Positions 9,393-17,869 of a stretch of 47,435 nucleotides of DNA are shown piece after piece. Source of the stretch: Fidelibacterota bacterium. Its GTDB lineage: Bacteria > Fidelibacterota > UBA8477 > JABMPR01. The position numbers and the translations under genes were made by a program. Each line of letters starts with the position of its first letter. The first letter of the stretch is position 1. Where the stretch lies: positions 1 to 47,435 of the forward strand of contig JABMOS010000074.1 of NCBI GenBank assembly GCA_013203185.1. Direction: 5' to 3'. Below the pieces are notes generated by a model. The model had not been told where the DNA came from. It saw only the letters and a program-made list of their open reading frames with translations, and did not search any database.

Positions 9393-11000
9393 TTATGCAA
9401 ATCTTACCCAAAGGGCAAGAATAGCAACGACTAGAATTATTGATGCGATAATGTTATTCCTATTCCATTTGGCGTCCTGAACATCCATTCTACGACTAAG
9501 ATCAGTCTGCATCTCAGACGCTGTGGCCATGGTCAGACCTAAAATTTGGCGCTTGTCTGGTGGTGCAGTAAAAAGGCTCACCGTAACAACCACGCCGACT
9601 GACACCAGGAACAAGAATATGGCAAAGTGCAAAAAGTTCATGGTGGCAAACCAATTAAAGCTGCCTAAAGAAGTACCTGACTTAACCATGATCTCGAGAA
9701 TAAATCGTAAGGCGCCAAGCACAGCCCCAACACCCAGTGCTGAAATAGCGCCAGTAGCATTTGCCCTACTCCAGAATATCCCCAGCACAAAAACTGCAGC
9801 GATGGGCGGACTGATATAGGCCTGTACACTTTGCAGATAGACAAATAACTGACCACTCAACATGGTGATAAGCGGAACGGATAAAACACCGAGGACAACC
9901 ATAACTGTTGTAGCCAGACGACCCACCAGGACCAACTCTACTTCTGAGGACTCCGGTCTGAAATTTTTATAAAAATCAATGGTGAATAAAGTTGAGGTGC
10001 TGTTAAAGACGCTTGATAATGATGACATCAATGCGGCCAACAAACTGGCGATAACAATACCCTTGACCCCAGAGGGAAGTAAATAGCTGGTGACCAGTGT
10101 TGGATAAGCCTCATCCCCTGTGGTTCCAAAAAGAGCAGCAGCGATCAATCCAGGCAGGACCAGAATAAATACTGGTAAAATTTTTAGAAACCCTGCCAGG
10201 ATGGCACCTGATCGGGCGTGATTGATATTTTTAGCGCTGAGGACGCGCTGGACGATAAACTGATCGGTACACCAGTACCAAACGCCTAGAATGGGCGCTC
10301 CGAATATGATCCCTGTCCATGGAAAATCGGGATGGCTAAAGGCTTTAAACATTTCAAAGTATTCTGGTGGGAGCTTAGCCTGCAATCCTGTAAAGCCCCC
10401 TACTTCGTTCAGACCAAGCAAGGTCAGGGCAATGGCACCACCGATGAGAATAACAGCCTGTACCAACTCTGTATAAATGACTGCACTGAGTCCACCTGCA
10501 ATCGTATAAATCCCAGTCACAATAATTAATACGATGGCTGAAGTCATCATGTCCCAACCCAGGATCTTATTGAGAAGTAATCCACCAGCAAAAAGGGTCA
10601 CTGAGATTTTTGTAATGACATAGGCGACAATGGAAACAGATGTAAGGTACATACGACTGGCCTTGCCATATCGTCTTTCCAGGAATTCAGGCATGGTAAA
10701 AACACCTGACTTCAAATAGAAGGGGACAAAAATCCAACCCAGGAAAAGGACCATGAAAGCAGCAAGCCACTCAAAATGTCCTACAGCCAAACCACTGCTA
10801 GAGCCAGTGCCTGCCAGGCCGATAAAATGTTCACTCGATATATTTGAAGCAAAGAGGGAAGCACCAATAGCAATCCACCCCACATTTCGTCCTGCGAGAA
10901 AATATTCGGTGCTGTCAGTCGTTCTCCGAGAGAAATAAATCCCTATTCCTATGACAATGAGGAAGTACAGGATGATGACAGCGAAATCAAGTCCGCTCAT
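9393..11000 (-). CDS. SSS-family sodium/solute (sugar) symporter
   Basis: The protein is 535 residues from the ATG at 11000 (AGGTC just upstream; an in-frame ATG six codons earlier has no ribosome site). It is highly hydrophobic with about 14 predicted membrane segments. It has SSS hallmarks: 'TEYFLAGRNVGW' after helix 1, 'ASNISSEHFIGLAG', 'GLSAVIYTELVQ', and 'AALMSSLSSVFNSTSTLFTIDFYK', which resembles the sodium-site helix of vSGLT-type sugar transporters. The length is normal for SGLT-like members. It likely imports glucose or short glucosides with sodium across the inner membrane. It is the first gene of the import operon and lies 315 bases downstream of the response regulator gene on the same strand. 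The substrate is inferred from context. Confidence 0.9.
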   Translation of the reverse strand: MSGLDFAVIILYFLIVIGIGIYFSRRTTDSTEYFLAGRNVGWIAIGASLFASNISSEHFIGLAGTGSSSGLAVGHFEWLAAFMVLFLGWIFVPFYLKSGVFTMPEFLERRYGKASRMYLTSVSIVAYVITKISVTLFAGGLLLNKILGWDMMTSAIVLIIVTGIYTIAGGLSAVIYTELVQAVILIGGAIALTLLGLNEVGGFTGLQAKLPPEYFEMFKAFSHPDFPWTGIIFGAPILGVWYWCTDQFIVQRVLSAKNINHARSGAILAGFLKILPVFILVLPGLIAAALFGTTGDEAYPTLVTSYLLPSGVKGIVIASLLAALMSSLSSVFNSTSTLFTIDFYKNFRPESSEVELVLVGRLATTVMVVLGVLSVPLITMLSGQLFVYLQSVQAYISPPIAAVFVLGIFWSRANATGAISALGVGAVLGALRFILEIMVKSGTSLGSFNWFATMNFLHFAIFLFLVSVGVVVTVSLFTAPPDKRQILGLTMATASEMQTDLSRRMDVQDAKWNRNNIIASIILVVAILALWVRFA

Positions 11001-11315
11001 GCATGACCTGTAGAACATTTGCTAATTTGATCAAGAATTTTCATTACTTACTTATTAATAGGTCAAATACCAGACCAGTCATGCCGATTCTTCTCAATCC
11101 CTGCTTGTCAGGTTTGGATATTGTAGTGGTAACGAATACCTAGGGGGAGTGAAGTTGTTTGTATATCAAGGGTTTACAAATGATTATCCAGTTATTTAAA
11201 TCAAAAATATTAACTGAAACTATTATAGCGTGAAGCTGAGGTAATCTTATTAGAGGGGAGCATTTGCTTATTATAGGAATAATAATATTATTATAATGAT
11301 AACCCGTTTAGGATT
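11001..11315. other. 315-base intergenic leader of the symporter/TonB operon
   Basis: No gene is visible here. The region separates the response regulator stop (11316) from the symporter start (11000) on the minus strand. A 16-base perfect palindrome of alternating AT-rich sequence lies at 11279-11294. An inverted repeat TTTGTA-N11-TACAAA lies at 11158-11180, a possible regulator site. I found no GC-rich terminator hairpin after the regulator gene and no convincing -35/-10 or -24/-12 promoter, so read-through from the sensor genes cannot be excluded. Confidence 0.4.
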
Positions 11316-12761
11316 CTATTTCAAACCCAGCTCCTTACACATCCTGTGAAAATTTGGGGGAGCCAATCCAAGCTTGCCAGCTGCTTCTGTATCGGTGCGG
11401 CTGTGCAATCGTACAAACTCAAAATATTGTTTACGAAAATTTTGCTCTACATCTTTCAGAGGCATGATATTTTCTGTTGAGAAGACTGGATTTGCCAAAC
11501 CGGTAACTGAATCTTGTGCCTGTACATCCATGGCAAGTTCAACCACTTCCCTGGTGATTATATCGCTGCTTAGAATGACAAGCCTCTGGGTCACATTCTT
11601 CAGCTGGCGAACGTTTCCTGGCCAGTGGAATTGCTCAAGCAAATCCCAGGCATCATCGGTAATTGCAGGAAGCACAATACTCAAGTCGGCGCAATGGTGA
11701 CCAACAAAATAGTTCACAAGCGTACGGACATCTTCTTTACGCTCTTTTAAGGAGGGTGCTTGAATATTGAGGATATTCAACCGATAATAGAGATCCTCAC
11801 GGAATAGATTTTTTTTCATCAATTCTTTGAGATTTTTGTTGGTGGCAGCGATCACCCTCACATCCACATTGTGGCTCTTTTTTCGACCAATTTTGTCCAT
11901 TTCTCCAGTTTCCAGAACACGCAACAGTTTGGCCTGTGCCAAATAAGGTAACTCAGAAATCTCATCCAGAAAAATGGTCCCATTATTAGCCTGTTCAAAC
12001 AGACCTGCCTTATCCTCTGTGGCTCCAGTAAATGCTCCCTTAATAAAACCAAAGAGCTCACTCTCAATCAGTTCATCGGGAATAGCAGCGCAATTCACTG
12101 TGACAAAATTTTCATATCGACGACTGCTTTGATAATGGATGTTCCTGGCGATCAACTCCTTCCCTGTTCCTGACTCACCAATGACCAGTACATTGGCGTG
12201 GGTCGCAGCATACTTGGCAATGCGTTCCCGCACCTGTAGAATACTTTCAGATTCTCCAAGCATGGGTCGTTCCTGGATGATCCTGGCAATTTTTTTATCC
12301 AGACGGCTCTGCGATTGCATGCGCTCATTTTCAAGCTGTCTTTTCTCTGCTGCGTTCATGATGGTCAAGATGAAATCAGTGGGTTGATAGATAAAATCTT
12401 CAATATCAGAAGGATATTTGGTTCCAAACCAATAGGCACCGCTCTCAATCAATTGATTGGCAAAATGCAAGTCAGTCTGGTTAATGGTCATTTTGGTGAT
12501 GACAATGATCTGAATGCTGGGATCAACTTTTTTCAGACGTTTGATAAGTCGTTCACCATACAGCCCACCTGATATTTGATAATCGAGTATAGCCACATCA
12601 TAGGGACCCTTTTTCTCAAGGGTCTGAATCGCATCCTCCCCTGTGGAAACAATATCTTGAATGAATATTCTTTCCCGATGAGGTGCGATGGTGTTTTTAA
12701 TTCTACGAACATCAAACTCTTCATCTTCTATTAAGAGCACTTTTATCTGATCATATTCCAT
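11316..12761 (-). CDS. NtrC-family sigma-54-dependent response regulator
   Basis: The 481-residue product has three parts. The receiver domain (1-125) has acidic pocket residues E11/D12, phospho-acceptor D60 in 'VAILDYQ' and conserved K115. The AAA+ sigma-54 activator domain (about 165-395) has Walker A GESGTGKE at 195-202, the sigma-54 contact loop GAFTGA at 242-247, Walker B GTIFLDE at 261-267 and 'FHWPGNVRQLKN'. A short Fis-type helix-turn-helix lies at about 440-481. All key motifs are intact, so it should activate sigma-54 promoters when phosphorylated by the kinase encoded immediately upstream (3-base gap). AGGA lies 6 bases before the ATG. A sigma-54-like promoter with a long palindrome lies in the divergent region at 15820-15919 and is the obvious candidate target. 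Confidence 0.93.
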   Translation of the reverse strand: MEYDQIKVLLIEDEEFDVRRIKNTIAPHRERIFIQDIVSTGEDAIQTLEKKGPYDVAILDYQISGGLYGERLIKRLKKVDPSIQIIVITKMTINQTDLHFANQLIESGAYWFGTKYPSDIEDFIYQPTDFILTIMNAAEKRQLENERMQSQSRLDKKIARIIQERPMLGESESILQVRERIAKYAATHANVLVIGESGTGKELIARNIHYQSSRRYENFVTVNCAAIPDELIESELFGFIKGAFTGATEDKAGLFEQANNGTIFLDEISELPYLAQAKLLRVLETGEMDKIGRKKSHNVDVRVIAATNKNLKELMKKNLFREDLYYRLNILNIQAPSLKERKEDVRTLVNYFVGHHCADLSIVLPAITDDAWDLLEQFHWPGNVRQLKNVTQRLVILSSDIITREVVELAMDVQAQDSVTGLANPVFSTENIMPLKDVEQNFRKQYFEFVRLHSRTDTEAAGKLGLAPPNFHRMCKELGLK

Positions 12762-12764
12762 AAT

Positions 12765-14243
12765 TTATCCTGTGGGGGCCTGCAAAGTAAAGCAAGCGCC
12801 TCCTGCTTCTCTATTATGAGCATCGAGCACCCAGTCACATCTGCGGCTTATTTCCCAAGCCAGGTAACACCCGTATCCAGAGTTCTGGCTCCCATCTTTT
12901 GTACTGACTGATTCCTTGAAAATAGCTTTTCTACCAGATTCATCGGCTTGTAGCAATTCTGGGGACAACCCTTTACCATTGTCACAAATACCAACCAGGA
13001 GTTGCTTATGCTCCTGGTCAAAGCTGGTGGAAATTTCTAAGGTGAGATTATGATCTACGTTATGCTCTATGGCATTTTGGATCAAGGGTTCAATAATCTC
13101 CCAGACCACATATTCATTGACGTGGAGGATTGGAATATCCTCAGCAAAATTTAGTTCCACGCTGACGGCTTTGCTTTCGCTCACCTTATACACTCGTTGA
13201 AATATGTTTTCTACTACGAATTGGATTACTTCATTAATATTGGTCTGAAAGATTGGGTTACGAATGACATGCAGCGGTGGATCATAGGTTTTCATATCAT
13301 AAATCACCCGAGAAACGAAGTTTGCGTATTTTGTAACGCGGTTTCGAGTCTCGTCCAGATTTTTATCCTGCAAACTCCTGAGATCTTCCTTAATAAATCC
13401 CATCACTTTTTCGGCTTTGTGATGGGTGTGGTAAATGCGCTTTGTAAACAGTGATTCTTTTTGGTGTTCCACTTGTTCACGTAGTTGTTTTGACCTTTGG
13501 TCAAACAGTTGGTGCTGGACCTCATCCCGCTCTTGTGCAGTATAGGAATGTATGAAAAACATTGCCAGGAATCCCACAAGAATGAGACCTGTAAACAGGA
13601 CGCCACTCTGATTATAAGCTGATTCAATAAGGGAAAGAAATCCTGCGACGTCAGGCGTTACGCGCATATAAGCCGCACCGGCAATCTCACCCCTGTCATA
13701 GAATGGAACAAGCACATGGAAAGTATTGTTACCTTCCAGCGAACTGACAATTTGCTCATCAGCCAGTAAAGTTTGAATGTTTTCATGGTAGTAGAGAACG
13801 GCATTATTAGCAGAAGGCTGGTTATCAATCAATAGCGTAGAATCTGAGTCAAGATAAAGATCATAAATTTCCTCACCCTCCCTGAGAGCAAAAACCTTCC
13901 CTCCTTGGCTAACCAGGAGATAGACCTCATCAATATTCCTCTGGAGCATCTGCTGACTTAATAGTTTGTCAAAAGACTGAATTGTACTTTCTCGATTATC
14001 ACTATCTACTGAATTGTCTGTTCGACCATGTTCAATGAGAAGCTCAAGGGCAGTTGTGGTCAGATCAGCTACGCGCTCTGCAGAATCTCGTCGGTAATAT
14101 TCCATGGCCTGTTGGAATATCTGGTGAGTAGACTGGCTATTTATAAAGGAGAGTGCAGTCTGGAAAACAACGACCACAATGAACAGCACAAGAATATGCT
14201 GAATTTCAAAATGATAGCTTTCAAATCTTTGTGGAAGTTTCAA
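12765..14243 (-). CDS. Membrane sensor histidine kinase
   Basis: The 492-residue protein starts at a TTG that overlaps the TGA of the preceding gene by four bases; AGAGGA lies 8 bases upstream. Membrane segments at about 17-34 and 213-233 bracket a ~180-residue extracytoplasmic sensor domain. A helical dimerisation region follows, with candidate phospho-accepting histidines at 272, 274 and 275. The HATPase domain has N-box N390 ('PLIQNAIEH'), G1 DNGKG at 421-425 and G2 GYGCYLA at 456-462. The DHp sequence is not a textbook HisKA, so the exact phospho-histidine is uncertain. The overlap with the sugar-binding protein gene and the 3-base gap to the NtrC-type regulator indicate one signalling unit in which the binding protein probably reports sugar occupancy to the periplasmic domain. 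Confidence 0.88.
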   Translation of the reverse strand: MKLPQRFESYHFEIQHILVLFIVVVVFQTALSFINSQSTHQIFQQAMEYYRRDSAERVADLTTTALELLIEHGRTDNSVDSDNRESTIQSFDKLLSQQMLQRNIDEVYLLVSQGGKVFALREGEEIYDLYLDSDSTLLIDNQPSANNAVLYYHENIQTLLADEQIVSSLEGNNTFHVLVPFYDRGEIAGAAYMRVTPDVAGFLSLIESAYNQSGVLFTGLILVGFLAMFFIHSYTAQERDEVQHQLFDQRSKQLREQVEHQKESLFTKRIYHTHHKAEKVMGFIKEDLRSLQDKNLDETRNRVTKYANFVSRVIYDMKTYDPPLHVIRNPIFQTNINEVIQFVVENIFQRVYKVSESKAVSVELNFAEDIPILHVNEYVVWEIIEPLIQNAIEHNVDHNLTLEISTSFDQEHKQLLVGICDNGKGLSPELLQADESGRKAIFKESVSTKDGSQNSGYGCYLAWEISRRCDWVLDAHNREAGGACFTLQAPTG

Positions 14244-15601
14244 AAGGGACTTCCTCTATCCAGGACGCCATCAATCTCCTCTTGTGCCTCTATCAACCCA
14301 GCTTCAACTTCGATTTCACCAGACAATATTTGGTGGAGCTTTGAAGAGAGGATATCAGAGATAAGGGTATACTGATCCAGCATAGGGCGATGAAGCCCCT
14401 TTTGCATCATTTTCTGAATGAGCTGCAATCTTTCCTGGCGTGGTCCAGCCTCTGCTCGACTGTAAAACTCCCGCTGAATGGGTAGAAGACCTTCACTTTC
14501 ATAGAATATCTGTTGACCTTCCATTGACGATGCAAATTTCATGAATTCTATTGAAGCGTCCTTGACCGGTGAATGCTTGGAGAGCATCATATTCCATCCA
14601 CCAAAAACGGGTGTAGATTTACCCCCGGCGAAATGAGGAACAGGTGCTATTTCAAGTTTGCCAAACAAATCTGGATCAAAACGTTGGTAACCCTCATTGT
14701 TTACCGTAGGCCATCCCCTTACAAAGGGAATATCATTTGCCAGAGCAAAACGAATGCAATCATCCTCAGTCATGGCAAGCGCCTCATTTGGGGCAAAATT
14801 TGTCTTGAACATCTCGCGCATAAATCGAGTGCGCTCCACAATCAAGGGATCTCTCAAATCCAGTAGATTACCTGTCAATTCATTCTGCAATGATTGCCCT
14901 AAAACTTCATTGAAATTGCAGATTAAGCCTTCATAAGCAACGGCTTGAGGAATAAACATTGGCTGATCTGGAAAATATAAATTTCTTAGTTCTAGCATCT
15001 CCTCCCAGGTAATAGAATGCTGTATACGCTCAACAATTTCTGCCCCCTGTGGCAACGCCATTATCATGTCTTTTCGATAATATAAGGCACCAATGTCCGT
15101 GTAAAGGGGGATGGCATATAATATGTCTTTTACATAGCAGGTTTTTAGCGGTTGGGGCACCATTTTTTTGAGAAGCTGTGGTGCAAAGTAAGGCGCCAAA
15201 GGTTCGGCCCATTTTGTAAATCGTGGAACCCAGATTAAATCCACAGAGAATACATCAATCCTACTGCTACGACTTCGTAAGTTCCTGGCTATCAGCTCTT
15301 TTCTCTGATTGGTGTTGAATTTTGAAAAGGGCAGATCAATTGCTATAACTTCAATTTCATCTTTATGCAATTCATTGAATTGCCTGATGATCTCTGCGTG
15401 ACCTACACCAATGTTATCGGCAAAATAAACCCTCTCAATTCCATCAGTATTGAGTGGATTTGTTCCCAGTGGAAATGAAGAAATCAAAAAAGATATGAGG
15501 AAGATCAGAGCGCCGATGGAAAATAAAAATGGCAAGCTGGTCGATAAGGACCTTAATCGTGGTTTCTTTTGCTGATCTTCTTGTTCTTGAAAGTTATCCA
15601 T
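14240..15601 (-). CDS. Membrane-anchored extracellular sugar-binding protein (family 1 SBP), likely a sensor
   Basis: The 453-residue product has a 22-residue charged cytoplasmic N-terminus, one hydrophobic segment at about 23-43 with no lipobox, then a family 1 (MalE-like) solute-binding fold. Supporting segments are 'HAEIIRQFNELHKDEIEV', 'IDVFSVDLIWVPRFTKW', 'YAIPLYTDIGALYYRKDM', 'GGWNMMLSKHSP' and 'IEFMKFASSMEGQQIF'. Such proteins normally feed ABC sugar importers, but no permease or ATPase gene occurs in this window. Instead the stop overlaps the kinase start. I infer that it is a tethered sugar sensor in a binding protein/kinase/regulator system. There is no clear Shine-Dalgarno before the ATG; the leader is AT-rich. 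Confidence 0.88.
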   Translation of the reverse strand: MDNFQEQEDQQKKPRLRSLSTSLPFLFSIGALIFLISFLISSFPLGTNPLNTDGIERVYFADNIGVGHAEIIRQFNELHKDEIEVIAIDLPFSKFNTNQRKELIARNLRSRSSRIDVFSVDLIWVPRFTKWAEPLAPYFAPQLLKKMVPQPLKTCYVKDILYAIPLYTDIGALYYRKDMIMALPQGAEIVERIQHSITWEEMLELRNLYFPDQPMFIPQAVAYEGLICNFNEVLGQSLQNELTGNLLDLRDPLIVERTRFMREMFKTNFAPNEALAMTEDDCIRFALANDIPFVRGWPTVNNEGYQRFDPDLFGKLEIAPVPHFAGGKSTPVFGGWNMMLSKHSPVKDASIEFMKFASSMEGQQIFYESEGLLPIQREFYSRAEAGPRQERLQLIQKMMQKGLHRPMLDQYTLISDILSSKLHQILSGEIEVEAGLIEAQEEIDGVLDRGSPF

Positions 15602-15819
15602 ATTATTGAAATGATAATAATTGGCGTATCAAAACAATACAAGTCCTAAGTATGGCATATACGAGAATCTCATTGTTCAAAAGGCAAATCAATTAATTTT
15701 CCAATTAATTATAAAACCATGCCCTGACGTGGACTTGAAGCCACTCCTGAGCAAGTCATAAAAGTATTTCGTGTTACCCATATATTTACAATAGCTTAAG
15801 CATGGATTTGCTAGCCACC

Positions 15820-15854
15820 AATGATGAATAATTTCCTGGTATTTATTCATCATT
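15820..15854. promoter_or_regulatory. 12-bp perfect inverted repeat, candidate enhancer site for the NtrC-type regulator
   Basis: The left arm AATGATGAATAA (15820-15831) and right arm TTATTCATCATT (15843-15854) are exact reverse complements around an 11-base spacer. There is no T-tract after it, so it is not an intrinsic terminator. Its centre lies about 94 bases upstream of the start predicted from the sigma-54 element at 15905-15919, a usual distance for an NtrC-family upstream activating sequence. Binding by the 11316-12761 regulator is inferred. Confidence 0.55.
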
Positions 15855-15904
15855 TGCACGCTCACATTTATCTCATAGCCAAAATTGTCTTATTAGTCGA
15901 TACA

Positions 15905-15919
15905 TGGCACTCAAATTGA
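15905..15919 (+). promoter_or_regulatory. Candidate sigma-54 (-24/-12) promoter for GH3/CotH
   Basis: TGGCAC at 15905-15910 is followed after five bases by TTGA at 15916-15919. The sigma-54 consensus is TGGCAC-N5-TTGC. The -24 element is perfect, spacing is exact, and the -12 element has one mismatch (A for C). Transcription would start near 15931, about 50 bases before the GH3 ATG. The neighbouring regulator carries GAFTGA, needed for sigma-54 activation. Confidence 0.6.
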
Positions 15920-15980
15920 ACCTCCTCTCTCCTTAAAATCTGGTGGTGGTCTTCCCCCCCCCTTTTTTTCAGGAGTTTGA

Positions 15981-17828
15981 ATGCAAAATATTATAGCTAC
16001 ACATAAATATCTTCTGCCGCTCATTGTTGGATTGCTCATAGGCAGCTGCAACACAACCGAACCTGTGGTAAGACATGAATCAATCCATGGCAAAAGTGTT
16101 GAAACCATCGTCGAGATGATGACCCTTTCAGAAAAAGTGGGACAAATGACTCAAGCGGGGAGGAATTACCTCGTTAAAGAAAAAGATATTAAAGATTACT
16201 ATTTAGGCTCCCTGCTTAGCGGCGGGGGATCTGCCCCAAGAAACAATGAGCCTAGCTCCTGGGCGGATATGTTAGATGGGTATCAAGCAGTTGCTGCCGA
16301 AACTCGACTGGGTATTCCTCTCATGTATGGGATAGATGCCATTCATGGTCATAACAACGTTGTTGGGGCAACCATCTTCCCCCACAATATTGGGTTGGGA
16401 GCCACAGGAAACGCTGTCCTTGTCGAAGAAATCGCTAGAATCACAGCCAAAGAAGTACGAGCCACAGGAATCAATTGGACATTTGACCCGTGTGTGGCTA
16501 ACTCTCGAGATGAACGTTGGGGACGAGCCTACGAATCCTATGGTGAAGATCCTGCACTCATTTCTGCCCTGGGCCGGGCACAGGTTGAGGGATATCAAGG
16601 TGCCTCATTAAGTTCCCCTGAGGCCATCGCTGCTTGCACAAAACATTATATTGGAGATGGTGCCCCAACCTGGGGTACGGGCTCAGGCGGTAACATTGAC
16701 CGTGGGGATGCTCAGATTTCTGAAGCTGAATTGCGCTACCTTCATCTTCCACCCTACCTGGCAGCAATTCAAGCTGAGACTGCTACGATAATGGCCTCCT
16801 ACAATAGCTGGAATGGCCTGAAGCTCCATGGACACAAATACCTCATGACCGACCTTCTAAAGGGAGAATTAGGATATGAGGGCTTCATCATTTCTGATTG
16901 GGCAGCCATTGATGAACTCCCTGGCAATTATAAAAGTGATATCATTGAGTCAATAAATGCAGGCGTTGATATGGTCATGGTGCCAGGAAATACTTCAGGG
17001 AGTGGATCTAGCTATAGAGATTTCATCAAAAAGTTGAAACAAGCTGTTAATGAAGGCTCCATTGAGATGTCGCGTATTGACGATGCCGTCACCCGCATCC
17101 TCAATGTGAAGAAAAGGATGGGTTTGTTGGATGCCCTCTATTCCAATGACCGCAGTTTAATAGCATCAGTTGGCTCTTCTGAGCACCGAGCTGTGGCGCG
17201 TCAGGCAGTAAGAGAGTCTGTGGTCATGCTAAAAAATGAAGGGGTTCTCCCCCTTTCAAAAGATTTGGCTACCATCGTTGTGGCCGGACGAGGTGCTGAT
17301 AATGTGGGTATGCAGTGTGGCGGATGGAGTATAGCCTGGCAAGGCGGTATGGGTAATATTACCCCAGGGACAACGGTTCTGGATGGAATTCAAGCAGCAG
17401 TATCACCTTCTACACAGGTCATTCACTCCCCAGATGGTCTTGCTGCAGCAAATGGAGATGCAGTTATCGTGGTTGTTGGGGAAGCACCCTATGCCGAGGG
17501 CCACGGAGACCGAGATGATCTATCATTGTCAAACGAGGATATATCTGTATTGAATCGAGTGCAGGCCAGTGGCAAACCAATGGTGGTAATCCTCCTGTCA
17601 GGTCGTCCCATGATAATTAGCGATATTGTCGAAGCTTCAGATGCTTTCCTGGCTGCCTGGCTGCCTGGGACTGAGGGTAATGGGATCACTGATGTGATTT
17701 TTGGGGATTACAATCCCTCTGGAAAACTTTCAGTGACCTGGCCCACAGGCATGAGTCAAATTCCAATTAACCTTGGGGACAGCAACTATTCCCCACTCTT
17801 TCCAGTTGGTTTTGGTTTGAGTTTTTAA
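15981..17828 (+). CDS. GH3 beta-glucosidase / exo-beta-glucanase lipoprotein
   Basis: The 615-residue protein has a lipoprotein signal (lipobox 'LLIGSC', Cys at 23). It has the two-domain plan of barley ExoI/ExoP-type GH3 enzymes: an N-terminal TIM barrel ('YGIDAIHGHNNVVGATIFPHN', 'KHYIGDG') with predicted nucleophile D306 in 'IISDWAAI', and a C-terminal sandwich with predicted acid/base E506 in 'GEAPYAEGHGD'. The length is typical for this subgroup. These enzymes release glucose from the non-reducing ends of beta-1,3- and beta-1,4-glucans and oligosaccharides. Placement at the cell surface or periplasm fits a final trimming step. AGGAG lies 6 bases before the ATG. A CotH gene follows after 41 bases in the same transcript. 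Confidence 0.94.
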   Translation: MQNIIATHKYLLPLIVGLLIGSCNTTEPVVRHESIHGKSVETIVEMMTLSEKVGQMTQAGRNYLVKEKDIKDYYLGSLLSGGGSAPRNNEPSSWADMLDGYQAVAAETRLGIPLMYGIDAIHGHNNVVGATIFPHNIGLGATGNAVLVEEIARITAKEVRATGINWTFDPCVANSRDERWGRAYESYGEDPALISALGRAQVEGYQGASLSSPEAIAACTKHYIGDGAPTWGTGSGGNIDRGDAQISEAELRYLHLPPYLAAIQAETATIMASYNSWNGLKLHGHKYLMTDLLKGELGYEGFIISDWAAIDELPGNYKSDIIESINAGVDMVMVPGNTSGSGSSYRDFIKKLKQAVNEGSIEMSRIDDAVTRILNVKKRMGLLDALYSNDRSLIASVGSSEHRAVARQAVRESVVMLKNEGVLPLSKDLATIVVAGRGADNVGMQCGGWSIAWQGGMGNITPGTTVLDGIQAAVSPSTQVIHSPDGLAAANGDAVIVVVGEAPYAEGHGDRDDLSLSNEDISVLNRVQASGKPMVVILLSGRPMIISDIVEASDAFLAAWLPGTEGNGITDVIFGDYNPSGKLSVTWPTGMSQIPINLGDSNYSPLFPVGFGLSF

Positions 17829-17869
17829 CCGTTGCGTATGCAAAACGAAGGAACTAAGCTAAAGCTGAT

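Larger units (their letters stand above)
15602..15980. other. Divergent control region between sensor operon and GH3 gene
   Basis: This 379-base region holds no gene. From left to right it contains a repeated CAATTAATT (15690-15698 and 15702-15710, 12-base period), a perfect 12-base inverted repeat (15820-15854), a sigma-54-like promoter (15905-15919), a homopolymer tract of nine C and seven T (15954-15969), and the AGGAG ribosome site for the GH3 gene (15971-15975). Confidence 0.6.

Noticed and set aside
9358-9411. Upstream ATG (9411) as start of the CBM9-like protein
   Set aside because: It would add a charged 18-residue leader and overlap the symporter gene; the ATG at 9357 has a strong AGGAGG and begins a clean signal peptide.
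15690-15710. CAATTAATT repeated pair as a regulator site
   Set aside because: The units are short, AT-rich and self-complementary, so chance is likely; mentioned only as part of the control region.
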